Assembly (NCBI GenBank): GCA_016785225.1
Contig: JAFBJZ010000918.1
Location: 124,001 to 188,000, forward strand
Direction: 5' to 3'
DNA length: 64,000 bases
DNA from: Psettodes erumei
Lineage: Eukaryota; Chordata; Actinopteri; Pleuronectiformes; Psettodidae
Below, one piece after another: positions 53,666 through 64,000 of this stretch. The notes under the pieces were generated by a model, which worked only from the letters and a program-made list of their open reading frames with translations, was not told the DNA's origin and searched no databases. The position numbers and the translations under genes were made by a program. Position 1 is the stretch's first letter. Each line of letters begins with the position of its first letter.

Positions 53666-55233
53666 CGATCCATACGACAGCTACTTTAATTTGTTCTGGG
53701 AATATTGTTGTACTGGTGCAGTCCACTGGGTAGCACCTGCATGCCAAGTTTGCTTAATCATGCAAAAAGAACAGAAAAATGCATTACAGATGTCAGACTG
53801 CCTCCCGATAGAGACAGAGATTTGACAAACACCTTGAACCCTGAGAGAACAGCAGAGCAAAAATTCATTTCTGTAGCGTTCAGGTAGATCCCCCTGTCAC
53901 CACAATATGAGTTTTGCCCCTGATATTTTGTAGCTGATATTTTTGAGCCATGCATTAAGTAATTAATCATAATCCCCATCTTCCTATTTAGTTTTTTTTT
54001 AAGGTAGGGACCCTCCATGAACAGAAAATATAATCATGCAAAAATAAACATTTGAAACATAAACTATGTAAAATGTTGTGGTGGAATTTGAAATTCTCTG
54101 TGTGTCACATCAAGACAAGCCAAAACAAACGCTATGTCTTCCAAACTCCACACCTCAAACTATGATGACTTCCTCATAAACTAAAAAACATCAAGAGCTG
54201 AATCCGAGATGACCCCCATGACATCACTATGACATCACTGTGACATCAACTAGGGAGATAAATAGGCTACATCGCCTAAAACCCTAAATCACTTCCAAGT
54301 CACAGTTTTGGTTATTTCTTTATTTGTGCTAATGTCCAGTTAGCACGGGGCTGAGGGTTCAGCAGCTGAACATTCAGGCACACCGATCTCATGTGTGTCA
54401 GTCCTCTTAAACAACATCTGCAAGACACGGTCCAGGAAAGATCCCAGCAGTCAACCTCTTGTGGAAAGAGAAGAGATTTTAACAAACCCGAGACAAATTG
54501 CAAACCTCGGCTTGGATGGGAACCAACAGCAAACTCTCACAAAAATGACAGCTTTTTAATACTGATGCATGGAGCTGTTGGACGTTGAATGTGAAAACAG
54601 CTGATGAAACACGCTAGTTACCGAGATATGTTTTCCCAAAGCAACGGCAACAGAGCTCATTTAAGCTCCTCGCGATCATATTATGACAGTTATGACACTG
54701 AAGACTTATCTTTGGCGATAGCTCCATGTCATGTGGTTTGGAGGTAGCTGGCATTTAGCGTAGCTCCAAACCAAAGTCTGTGCCCTTTGCTCTCTGTCTC
54801 TCTCTCCCCGTGCGTCTCCATCACTCTCTACCACTATCTGAGTCTCCCCCGGCCTCTCCCACATCCCTCCATAATACCACGGTGGCCCTTTAATATCCAA
54901 TGGCTGTGATTATCCAGTCAAGTCAGAGATTTCCTCTGATATTTTCCATCTGATTTTTAAAAACTAATGGGGTGTTGGTGCGTGTTTTGTGTATGATACA
55001 CTTTTTGAAGGATTGCAGGGGCTCCTTCTGAGGGCTCGGAGCCATTTCAAACAGCGGCTAATGCTAGACTCAACTGGCTTTGTTTGTTTTAAAGAGGGGA
55101 GAGTGACATTTAGTGGCTAACCGAGGGGCGAGGTAGAGAACATGAAAGTGAAAGTTTCATTTTTAAAAAGAAAATGCCAGCCTAAGGTTTCTGTTACAGG
55201 CAGGCTTGTCGTACCACACACACCCTCCCAAAC
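53666..55233. other. AT-rich unique sequence, no gene recognised
   Basis: It contains three near-tandem ATGACATCACT units at 54219-54250. 54300-54700 has a repeat-like feel (GTGCTAATGTCCAGTTAGCACG forms a short inverted repeat), but I cannot assign it. No coding frame. Confidence 0.4.
54219..54250. repeat. Three 11-bp ATGACATCACT units
   Basis: Nearly perfect tandem copies at 11-bp period, each with TGACATCA, one base off the CRE/AP-1 TGACGTCA, so possibly a decayed CREB array. Small minisatellite otherwise. Confidence 0.6.

Positions 55234-55261
<28 letters not shown>
55234..55261 (+). repeat. (CA)n microsatellite
   Basis: About 14 CA units. Confidence 0.95.
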
Positions 55262-55264
<3 letters not shown>

Positions 55265-55616
55265 CCAAACATAACGACCATTTTCAGTTTTCCCCATCAA
55301 TCTTAAATGTCTCGCAAGGTGCATCCTCGTCACATTTGAACACACTTCTCTTCAAATGGGCCATAACTTTAAAGGGAGCTGACACCAACTTCCCATTACA
55401 AAACAGTTACAACTTTCACAACCTTTTTTTATGAGCTGTATTGACAGCTCTCCCTGCAAACGCTGAGCAACAGCAGTTCAATAGTTGAATTGTCCCTCTT
55501 TCCCCTTTTCCCTCATCTTGTACTGCTGGTGTTGTTCTAGTGCTACTCGGGGAATAAGAGACCTCACACTATGGGGACTTGTAAAACCACTGTCATGTTG
55601 ATGGGGAGACTCGGCC
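55262..55616. other. Unique sequence, no gene seen
   Basis: Ordinary AT-leaning sequence. Nothing recognised. Confidence 0.5.
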
Positions 55617-55651
55617 GTGTGTGTGTGTATGTGTGTGTGTGTGTGTGTGTG
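55617..55651 (+). repeat. (GT)n microsatellite
   Basis: About 17 GT units with one interruption (GTAT). Confidence 0.95.
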
Positions 55652-55797
55652 CACGCGTCTTTGGATGTGGATATGAGCAGACTGCAGAGACCAGTAAAAC
55701 GCTGTCTGAATGAAGTCCCAGTGCAGCAGTGGTGAGTAGTGTTTGATGGCCATGTGATTTGTTTGTTCAGCCCCAATGGCCTTTTCTCCTGGCTGAG

Positions 55798-55848
55798 GGA
55801 GAGGGAGGGAGAGAGAGAGAGAGAGGGAGAGAGAGAGAGAGAGAGAGG
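55798..55848 (+). repeat. (GA)n microsatellite
   Basis: Interrupted GA array with GGGA breaks. Gives poly-Ser-Leu on the minus strand. Confidence 0.9.
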
Positions 55849-56689
55849 GCTGATCGCTTCACACCTTCTCCCTCCTCGCCCCACCAATGAGCCATTTAAT
55901 CCTCCTTCCTACAGCTAAATCAACACCTCTCACACACTGCGAGCCGCTTCGGACCACCACTGCCGACTGCGTGCTGCCATGTCGGACTGTCCGTCTTGGT
56001 GGCATTTCAATTCAATTGTGGACAGAGTGTGCACAAAATGTTTGGAATAAAACGTTCACGTTGGTGTTGATGGGGTTGGGGGGGGGCATTAACACCCACA
56101 GGACGTGGTGCTTCACAAATACAGCATCCATTTCATCATCTTAAGCAAAATGGGAGTTCTTATCTCACATCATTTGAAGCATCATGATGGAAAACGAAGG
56201 GGTGCGAGAGAAGTGAGGAACGGATGAAGAGCAGGGAGTGTTTGAATGAGGTGCACTAATAATGGAGAGAGAAAGACTGAAAGCATCAGAGGAAGAGGGT
56301 TAGAGAGAGTGTGGAAGGCCTTTGATGGGTACTGTACCTTGTGGGCGGCACACTTAGCCCGGTGTGGTAATTGTGTCTCTGGGGTGAGGATCCTTGGACC
56401 TGATCCTGGCTGAGATCAGAGAACGAGGCAGATCACTGCGAAGCAAAGGAAGAAAGAGAAATAACTAGATGGAGAGATGGAGAGCAAAGGAAAGGCCTAT
56501 GCGCTCGCACTCGCACACCATCGGTCAAAAGGATTTTCTTTCTCCATTTTTCCAGCTGTTAGTCAAATTTACATGATTCACTGTCTCAGCGTTCTTGCAA
56601 TTAAAGTGGACAGCAAATAAACAACTGGCGATTTTAAAACAATGAATCACAGAAGCTTCTTGTTGAACTAAGTTTAATCTTATTTAGTT
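55849..56689. other. Unique sequence, no gene seen
   Basis: GA-rich patches at 56205-56315 and 56440-56490. No coding frame or RNA recognised. Confidence 0.5.
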
Positions 56690-56965
56690 TTGACTCATCC
56701 TGCAGCCGAACACATTTGTGACATTCTTTATACAATGGAAATCAAATACTGTTGAGAAAGTTTGTCCCAGCACTGTTGCAGAAGTTCCCACGAATGTTGT
56801 TGCACTTGTTGCTTTGGTTTCAGCTTCTGTCCAGTTCTTCATAAACCAGCTCGATGGGGTGTAAGTCTGCTGACTGTGCTGCTCTTCATCACGTTAAAAC
56901 ACCGTCTGGTTCTTTTCTTCTCATGTTTTGAGTCGTTGGATGTGGGTTGACGGCATTAGTCAAAT
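56690..56965 (-). pseudogene. Tc1/mariner-family transposase fragment (C-terminal part)
   Basis: On the minus strand, 56867-56826 reads DLHPIELVYEELDR, the conserved region around the third acidic catalytic residue of Tc1 transposases (D-L-N-P-I-E-x-x-W). A stop follows immediately (56820-56825 region). After a frameshift, 56793-56743 reads SWELLQQCWDKLSQQYL, the transposase C-terminal WxLLQxxWxxLS motif, continuing towards IVxRM at about 56735-56715. Upstream, degraded text to 56965 may hold the preceding domain. The N-terminal DNA-binding domain and terminal inverted repeats were not found. It is a dead remnant. Confidence 0.75.
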
Positions 56966-57912
56966 GAAGGCGTGAAGAAGAAGTGATCGGTGAGATGGTA
57001 AACCAGGGTGTAAGCAAACTCTCCCTTCTTCCTCTGGTTAGAGGAAGAACTCCTTTGGAAGAGGAAACCTTTACAAGACACAGAACATGTGGTCATTTTA
57101 TCCGAGTCATGTCTGCTTGTAAATCTTGCGAGGGCCCACCTGGCAGGTCATCTCAACAGTCCTGTCTCAGCACGCTCTCTGGTAAATTGCCGCTGCCTCT
57201 TTTCCGATCATGTTTGTGCTTTGCCTCTAGGGGCCACCGGAAAAAGCGTGATTCTGGCTATTTAAATGACGTGACGACAAGCGAGCTGCGGGGGTGCAAC
57301 CATCTCGGAATAAATGTGTGAACGCTCTCGAGTTGGAACAAGAGGAGGTTTTCTTGCACTTCCCATTCCGGAGACGGTGCATGAGTACATTCCCATTATG
57401 AGGAAATGCTTTCCTTTGAATACATGCGCTTCTACTCTTCTTCTCGCAATGCGTTTCTCAGACCTTCTGGCAAGATACTGTGGCTTGAACAAATGTGACA
57501 ACCAAAACAGCCTTATCTGGGCAAAAGGACACCTAAAAGAGCAGATGCTTTTTCCAGCTAGTGTATCGCGGTTCCCAGCTAAAAAATAAGATAACATAGA
57601 TCAGATTAGACACGGCACACATACCGAGCACACAGATAACACACCACAGAATCAACAGATTAATTACCTTTGAACATAGCATGTAAAATCAAAAGCAGGA
57701 AGTCCATTTTGTTGCGCTTCCACACACTGTGTGCACACGCCCCGCTCAGCTAATGCGCGAAAAAGCTGTTCTTGGCCATTTTGTTATACGAGCCGGCGTG
57801 CAGAGGGGCCTCTACTTTGCGCCCTGCTGACAGACCAACATACTGTCGTGTGAAACACCTCCTTATCTCCCTCTCCCAGAATGACCAGGTTTGTTTCCCT
57901 GCAGGCCCACCA
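56966..57912. other. Unique sequence, no gene recognised
   Basis: No further Tc1 text was found. Some of 56966-57600 may be the rest of a decayed element, but it is not recognisable. Frames of 91-112 codons have no domain. Confidence 0.4.
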
Positions 57913-57940
57913 ACACACACACACACACACACACACACAC
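57913..57940 (+). repeat. (CA)n microsatellite
   Basis: About 14 CA units. Confidence 0.95.
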
Positions 57941-58500
57941 CACCCAGGGAGCCAGCAAGACTGTTCACAGACACAAGCTGATGCGCACATAAAAATGTGT
58001 ACGCAGTGGGACAGATCCAGACAAACAAACGTACACATGCTCTCCCTCCTCCTCGCTCGCCGCGCTTCACTCTCCACCCGGTGACAGCAAGAGAGCGAGG
58101 GGAAACGTGAGCGTTGGCGGTCCAAGTGCCTCGGTGTCGACTGACAGATATAATTACAGGAGCGGTCTCTAAACCCCCCCCCCATCTCTCCCTCCTTACC
58201 CCCCCCCCCATTCCCGCTTTTCCCCTTTTGCTACCCATGTACCCCCCCCCCACCTCCAACGCCACTCTTACCCCCTCAGCTCTAACCATTATTTATTTTA
58301 GCAGCTCCAGCCCGCTTCAGAGGGCTCAGCAGCACTCACAGGGCCCCTGCCAAAAAGTGGCTTTCTGACTGAAAGCTTTCCAAACAAGCTCCGCTGGTCC
58401 ATTTGGCCGAGATCCAGCGCTGTGCGGTCTCCCTACTACCGCTCCCTCTCTCTCCCTCTCTTCTCGGGGAGAGAGAGGGAGTCTGGTTTGCATTAGGACG
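57941..58500. other. C-rich sequence, no gene seen
   Basis: C runs at 58172-58183, 58200-58209 and 58242-58250 on the plus strand, then CT-rich sequence to 58470. The 179-codon minus frame is driven by the G runs and a GT repeat and is not credible. Confidence 0.5.
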
Positions 58501-58501
58501 A

Positions 58502-58503
58502 GT

Positions 58504-58550
<47 letters not shown>
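58502..58550 (+). repeat. (TG)n microsatellite
   Basis: About 24 TG units with one early interruption. Confidence 0.95.
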
Positions 58551-58551
<1 letters not shown>

Positions 58552-58778
58552 CCACATGTGAGCCCATGCTCACGCAGGTTTGTGTGCGTGCGCGTGCGTG
58601 TGGCGATCTGACCCAGACCCAGAGTGATGGTCCCTGGAACCTGAAGCCACACCACGCTATATAAACAATGAGCAGTGTATTTACACAGAGCTAAGAGAGC
58701 AGGAGACTGCGGCTCCTCCAGTGCATCACAGCAAAGCCACGTCTCTGATACTATGCAGACAACCTGTTTTTATGGCCT

Positions 58779-58806
58779 TGTGTGTGTGTGTGTGTGTGTG
58801 TGTGTG
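58779..58806 (+). repeat. (GT)n microsatellite
   Basis: About 14 GT units followed by a short GA-rich tract. Confidence 0.95.
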
Positions 58807-59065
58807 ACAGGGAGAGAGAGTGAGAGAGAGACCCTGCCTGGACCCTTCTCTGGTCTACCTCGCTCCCAGGTATCTTATCACCGCTGGCGAAGATAGGAGC
58901 ATATGGGAGAAGCTGCTGTAATGGTCCCTCCGATAAGTCTGTGTACAGGAGAGCGAGGTGGACAGATAACACATGATTAGATTAAAAAAGGTGGTCAGAC
59001 ACCGGAATATAATGTGATCCATATTTCTGCCAGTCAGCACAAACATATGGGGAAAGTGAATTACG

Positions 59066-59220
59066 AGGAGGGCCGGGTATCGTTTCAAATGTTTTCAGAG
59101 AACTGCAAATATGATACTTTTTTTCCCCAATGCCGTTCTTTTAGAAATCTAAACATGTTTTCTCTGCAAAAAGGCCTTTTGTCGCTCAACTTAAAGCTTG
59201 TTGATTGGAAAAAAGTTCCC
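59066..59220 (+). mobile_element. Possible decayed interspersed repeat (GGGCCGGGTATCG type)
   Basis: AGGGCCGGGTATCGTTTCAAATG, then ATGATACTTTTTTTCCCC, CCGTTCTTTTAGAAATCTAAACATG and CAAAAAGGCCTTTTGTC, recalls a fish repeat with a GGGCCGGGTATCG start. Too degraded to be sure. Confidence 0.35.
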
Positions 59221-59527
59221 TGATGTTCTGTGATTAATAAAACTGTCTAAAATTGCCTAAAATACAGTTTTTGACACTCAATGCAACAGACACATTTTGG
59301 ACCAGAATGAATTGAGGTTCGACACACAGCCATACTTACAGGACAAGCCTGAGAAACAAGAAAACAAGACAGTAAGAGAGCATGTGTGTGCGCTCCGTTT
59401 GCGCCTGTTACTGTGTGTGCATCTCATGTCATGGCATTTGTGTGAGATGCTGCAGCTGTCCACCCTTTCAGGAATCAGGAACCAGACCCGATCTCACCTG
59501 ACCTCCCGTGAGTGGCAGAGCATGACC

Positions 59528-59528
<1 letters not shown>

Positions 59529-59569
<41 letters not shown>
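59529..59569 (+). repeat. (AC)n microsatellite
   Basis: About 20 AC units. Confidence 0.95.
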
Positions 59570-59573
<4 letters not shown>

Positions 59574-61814
59574 ACAGTACACATGTACATGCACCAACAC
59601 GTGCACGCACAAGCCCCTAGAGGAACAGAGCAACAGGACACACACTCTTCCCCTAGGCCAGCAGAGAGGAAGGAAGCAAGGGCTGGTGGTCACACAGCAC
59701 ACCAACGGTAAACGTGCCTGTCTCACACAACAAATTGTCATCTCCTTTCACCAGTGTAACCTCCAAAGTGAATAGCTGCCGTAATGAAATATGTGGAGTT
59801 ATTCATTCTCTATTCCTTTTTTCTTTTTTTTTTAAACAAACACAAACTGGTTCTATTCATCACCATGAAAAATATTCTGCAGCTCTACTTGGTTTTGAAA
59901 CTTTGACACGTTACACCAAAACTTCAGAAACAAAGTTTTGTGCCCCTTTCATTCTGACTATACCCTGAACACTTGGCTTTACAAAGGACATTATTTGACC
60001 ATTACTATACAATTCTTAGGGAACTTTCGCACAATGTTAATTTCTGAATGTGGATGGCATAGACATTTCAGAGTTTTGGGTAAAAATGAATCCATTTTAA
60101 AAGTCCTAAAAAGCCACGGTTAGCCACAGCTTTTAGCACAAACAGCCTCAGTGTCATCACTCTAAATGTTCCCAACGAGAATTACTCAAAAAATATCACT
60201 ATTAACTGCAATTATAAGAATACCTCAAACTCAAGAGCAAGAGAAGTCAGCAGCAAACTTAGATAATTATTCAATTTGTGAACATGTCAGAAATGTGAAA
60301 GCCAGCCAAAGCATCTATGGATTGACAGTGGTTTACAGTAAAATCATAGGGAACATTTTTGAGATTTAACAGCAGCAGGGACATTTTCATTTACTATAAA
60401 TTATACAAATATCATATCATACCATATTTATGTACTTGACCACCTTTGGTGAGATGGGAACTCCAAACAGCCTTCCGAAAAGACAGTGGATCTCTGGAAA
60501 TCCCTGCGAAGAAAACTCTTTTTTTTGTATGATTAACGTATGTTTCACAGTTTCAAGTTACAGTTCATTATTCATGATTCTTCATTCTGTAGAAAAGAAA
60601 TGATTTTAGTAGAAACCTAAATTAAAGGACTGAATATACTGCCTCACGAAAAACAGACAAAGTGTAGAGTAGCAGAATTTAACTAAAAGTCAGTGACTTC
60701 AATGTGCACAGTTACATTCAGGTACACTACCATCAGCTGGAGAAACAGGTGGGTTTAATGGTCTCCCTGAGGAGAAAAGGCTTTGTAATGAGATTCAGAT
60801 GAAAAGGCTAATCTCATGTTTAATTGCTCACTATATGAAGATTTTAAAGCAATACATTTAAATTAAGACATTTGTTTCCAATGTGATCTTAAATATAGGA
60901 AGTTACATGTTGTCTGACAAATGTTTCACCGTTGCAAAAGCATTTTCGGTGTCTTATCATTCTTTGTGGCCTCCTGTGCCTTAAATGTGCATGACACAGT
61001 AAATCTAATTATCTCATAATATTAATTTTACTGAGAAATTGTGGCTTTAACAAGGCATGTAGATTAGGGTATCAGTCAGGAACAAACAACCACAAAACCG
61101 TAGCGCTCATTCATCACTTTAACCTGTTTAAGCATTCTACTCTTCAACCTGTTTGCTGCTTTTCTTTTCAAGATTTATAGGAATGAGAAAAACACTTCTG
61201 TGAAATATTTGCTGGAAAATATTTGGTGAAAAGGCGCCACTATGATTTTTTCCCGCTGAATGACGACCAACAACAGCCTTTTGAATGACTTAACAACACA
61301 CACATAAAAAAAAAAAACTGCACAAAACCAGAACAGCTGGTTTTACGTGTGCGAACACAATGTCCATGTTAATAACCAGCGTTTACGGGCACACTGACTG
61401 AGCGATGTCACAGAACAGAGAAGTGATTGTTCAGCGAGTTAGTTTGAAGCCGCTGTTTATCAGAGGGGTCAAGGCTGGCGGTTATTGTTTGAGCGCAGCC
61501 ACTGGTCCTGCGCTGCACGTACGGGCCTGGAACGAGCAAAGGGCCGACCTCGCTGATAACTGTCAGCGAACCGGAGTGTCACCGCTCACATCAATCATTC
61601 CTTCCGGCTGCTCAATTCACCTCTTTGTGTCTGCTCTCCCCTCTCTTCCCTCCATATCCTTTCTTTTCTTTTTTTCCCGTCATTTTTTTTTATTATTATT
61701 ACTGTGCAATTACAGCTTATCTACAGTGGTAAACTTGGCCCCCACCACTTCCTTATCTCTGTGGCTGGGCAGAGCAAGGGTCTCTTGAGTAAGACGACAG
61801 GGAGGACAGAAGGA

Positions 61815-61818
<4 letters not shown>
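59570..61818. other. AT-rich unique sequence, no gene seen
   Basis: A T run at 59825-59833 and an A run at 61307-61317. Long AT-rich complex DNA to about 61300, then a more CpG-containing patch (61320-61620) with a 127-codon frame (61405) that matches nothing I know. Confidence 0.45.

Positions 61819-61848
<30 letters not shown>
61819..61848 (+). repeat. (GA)n microsatellite
   Basis: About 15 GA units. Confidence 0.95.
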
Positions 61849-61851
<3 letters not shown>

Positions 61852-62438
61852 GAAAATAAGAAAAAAAATCTTGCAGAAAAGAAGTAGACTTCAAGCAAAT
61901 GAATGGGCGAGTAGCTAAAAGGAAGCAGCTTGTACTTATATCTTCCAAATGGATTGTGCCGACCAGCACAATACATTTTCTTTTTTTATATTCACCCTTT
62001 CACACTGTCAGGGTGAAAAAGAAAATAGAAGGATTATATGAATTAACTCACGGTTACTATATTACTATAGTCTGAGGTCAAGGAACTTTTTTTTTCACTT
62101 GCACTAAAATGATTGAAAAGTTGCTTTAAATCCAGTAATCTGCCAAGGTAATTCATATTTTACATACTCAAATATTAATCCTGTTTTACCATTCCTGTTT
62201 GTATTCAAATCTTTTCTTTTCTTTTCTTTCCTGAAGCCCTCCCCCCATCGTCACCATCTTTCATTCCCAAACACCCCTCCTCGGCGTCTCCCTCTCTGTT
62301 GTCCCGGCTGGTCAGTGTGTGTGTGTGCATCTGAAGGGTCACTGGGGTTAGGGAGTAGGCCTTGGCCTTGTGGTCTGACCCCAGAGAAGAGACTGGTGTC
62401 TGGGTCTCAATGCCCTGTCTGACCTCGCTGTCACAGCC

Positions 62439-62442
<4 letters not shown>
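61849..62442. other. AT-rich unique sequence, no gene seen
   Basis: TTTTC repeats near 62210-62230. Nothing further recognised. Confidence 0.5.
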
Positions 62443-62499
<57 letters not shown>

Positions 62500-62510
62500 G
62501 GGTGTGTGTG
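62443..62510 (+). repeat. Longest (TG)n microsatellite of the window
   Basis: Pure TG from 62443 to about 62494, then interrupted (GCGTGTGGG) to 62510. Confidence 0.95.
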
Positions 62511-62697
62511 TTCATCCATCTAACAAGATGCTTTGTGCGCGCATCTCCGCGCGATCCGTATATTTGCGCATATGTCTTCCTGTGCATGCACGCACCCTTT
62601 TATAGCCATGTGTGCATCCGTGTGGGGCTCCTATTTATATTTAACTATTTGCATGTGTGCACACAAGCATGAGTCTTCCTGCACTTGGCTGTGTCTT

Positions 62698-62699
<2 letters not shown>

Positions 62700-62729
<30 letters not shown>
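62700..62729 (+). repeat. (TG)n microsatellite
   Basis: About 15 TG units, in a wider GT-biased context starting at 62580. Confidence 0.95.
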
Positions 62730-62730
<1 letters not shown>

Positions 62731-63617
62731 ATCAAGTTGTCTCACTGTGTGTTGTAGGGGGCAGGGGAGCAGGGCTCTGGCCAGACAAGACAGAAGTGAC
62801 AGGTATTGATCATCGTTGTTCCAGTCAAGCAAAGACCCTCTCAAGCCTGTGTGCTTTGGGGAGAGTCCTGTCTGCATCCTGGGAGAGGGAGAGAGAAAGA
62901 GAGAGCGAGAAGGAGAGGGAGCTTGGGACAGCCACAATCAATGTCTGATCTTCCACTCAGAGCGGCAGGGTCAGTCTGGATTTACCTCTCTTTTTTGTTT
63001 CTGACTGACAGCGGTAAAATAAGATATGTCAGTAAACGAACGGCCAAATAAGAAAAACATCAAACAGAAAAGGGGAACAGAGGAAACAATGACCACAGAA
63101 AGCAGTGAGTTCTGCGAAGAAGCCTTTCTGGTATAAAACAAGTCCCGCACAAAATCGACACTTGTCCTTATTTTGACTGTGACGCCACAAAAACACATCT
63201 GTTGGCCCTAATTGGTCGTATTGAGAGCGTCCTCATTTGTAACAAATGATGCAGAGCATAAGAGAGTATGACATTGTGTTTGAGAGAGAGCGCTGCATAC
63301 CTCGGGCTCCCATCCCACCTCCTTGCCCTCACCCCTTCCACAGACAAATTGATTTGCAAGGGTCCGGAGCTGGCGAGCCCTCAGAGCACCACCTTTTTTG
63401 CATACAGGGCGCTGCGGGGATCGCACAATGACTGGGTCCAACAAAAGACGAGAGGAGAGAGGGATGAGAAGAGAGAGAGGCCGGGGGGGGCCTGGAAAGG
63501 GGGAGGTTTGCAAAGGGTGGTGGGTGTTTGCGTGTGGGGGGTTGGTTGCGCCAGGCCAAACTCAGCAGGACGGAGAGAAATGGCTGGTTCAGAGGTCCAC
63601 GATATCAACTAACACAT

Positions 63618-63618
<1 letters not shown>
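62730..63618. other. Unique sequence with GA-rich patches, no gene seen
   Basis: GA-rich patches at 62881-62920 and 63450-63480, and a G run at 63484-63490. Frames of 75-114 codons overlap on both strands and match no family. Confidence 0.45.

Positions 63619-63660
<42 letters not shown>
63619..63660 (+). repeat. (CA)n microsatellite
   Basis: About 21 CA units, followed by shorter CA runs to 63730. Confidence 0.95.
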
Positions 63661-63662
<2 letters not shown>

Positions 63663-63846
63663 TATGGCCATGGACTCACTAAGACACACACACACACTCA
63701 AATACGCACGCACACACACAAATACACACACCCTCTACTGCCCTCATGCCCTCAGCCCTCCCTCCTTGTCCCTTTATCCCTGTCTGGCTTGAAAGGTCAG
63801 TGCATGTCTGGGAAAGGGGGTCCCAGGATCCCCAAACCCCTCCATT

Positions 63847-63848
<2 letters not shown>

Positions 63849-63885
<37 letters not shown>
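63849..63885 (+). repeat. (CA)n microsatellite
   Basis: About 18 CA units. The window ends 115 bp later in ordinary AT-rich DNA. Confidence 0.95.
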
Positions 63886-63887
<2 letters not shown>

Positions 63888-64000
63888 TGTAACAAGCCTG
63901 TCCATTCATTTTTATGTAAATTTGCCATAATTCGCCATGTACTGTACACACTTAAAAATAGAATACATACTCAGTAATGTGCCTTTGGTTGAGCTTTTGG

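Noticed and set aside
1..64000. CRISPR array, operon, riboswitch or other prokaryotic system
   Set aside because: No spaced direct repeats of the right size, no dense coding and no ribosome-binding sites. Composition and repeats are those of a vertebrate nuclear genome.
1..64000. Known microRNA precursors
   Set aside because: A by-eye search for common conserved mature sequences (let-7, miR-9, -10, -124, -137, -153, -219) found none, and the hairpins seen have stems too short.

Overview
The window is vertebrate nuclear DNA, most likely from a percomorph teleost. The evidence is the density of long (CA)n/(GT)n, (GA)n/(CT)n and (AT)n microsatellites on both strands, and decayed interspersed repeats of types that are common in fish: a foldback element, an AAGTAC-rich element, two families I recognise by text but cannot name, and a Tc1-like transposase remnant. 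No reading frame of convincing length or composition encodes a recognisable protein. Most long open frames are microsatellite translations or by-products of high GC. I therefore read the window as intergenic and/or large-intron sequence and name no gene.

Layout. Positions 1-8,500 are moderately AT-rich with several complex blocks that look regulatory, plus one weak exon-like segment at the left edge (299-343). About 9,000-46,400 is strikingly CpG-rich and GC-rich for non-coding fish DNA. It holds promoter-like motif groups (9,177-9,208; 10,073-10,134; 19,873-19,911), CArG, MEF2 and octamer elements, G-quadruplex-capable tracts on both strands, and many complex blocks resembling conserved non-coding elements. 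At about 45,950-46,320 a CpG-rich promoter-like patch contains a possible minus-strand first exon (46,128-46,177). From about 46,400 to 64,000 the DNA becomes AT-rich and CpG-poor, with scattered candidate regulatory blocks, a Tc1 transposase fragment at 56,690-56,965, and the longest microsatellites.

Interpretation (inference). A roughly 37-kb CpG-rich stretch with sharp edges, no recognisable coding exons and many homeodomain, NF-Y, POU or MADS motif blocks fits a regulatory domain or first intron of a developmental gene. Germline hypomethylation would preserve its CpGs. Conservation cannot be measured from one sequence, so each candidate element is marked as such. A six-species fish alignment, transcript mapping and a repeat-library search would settle nearly all open calls.
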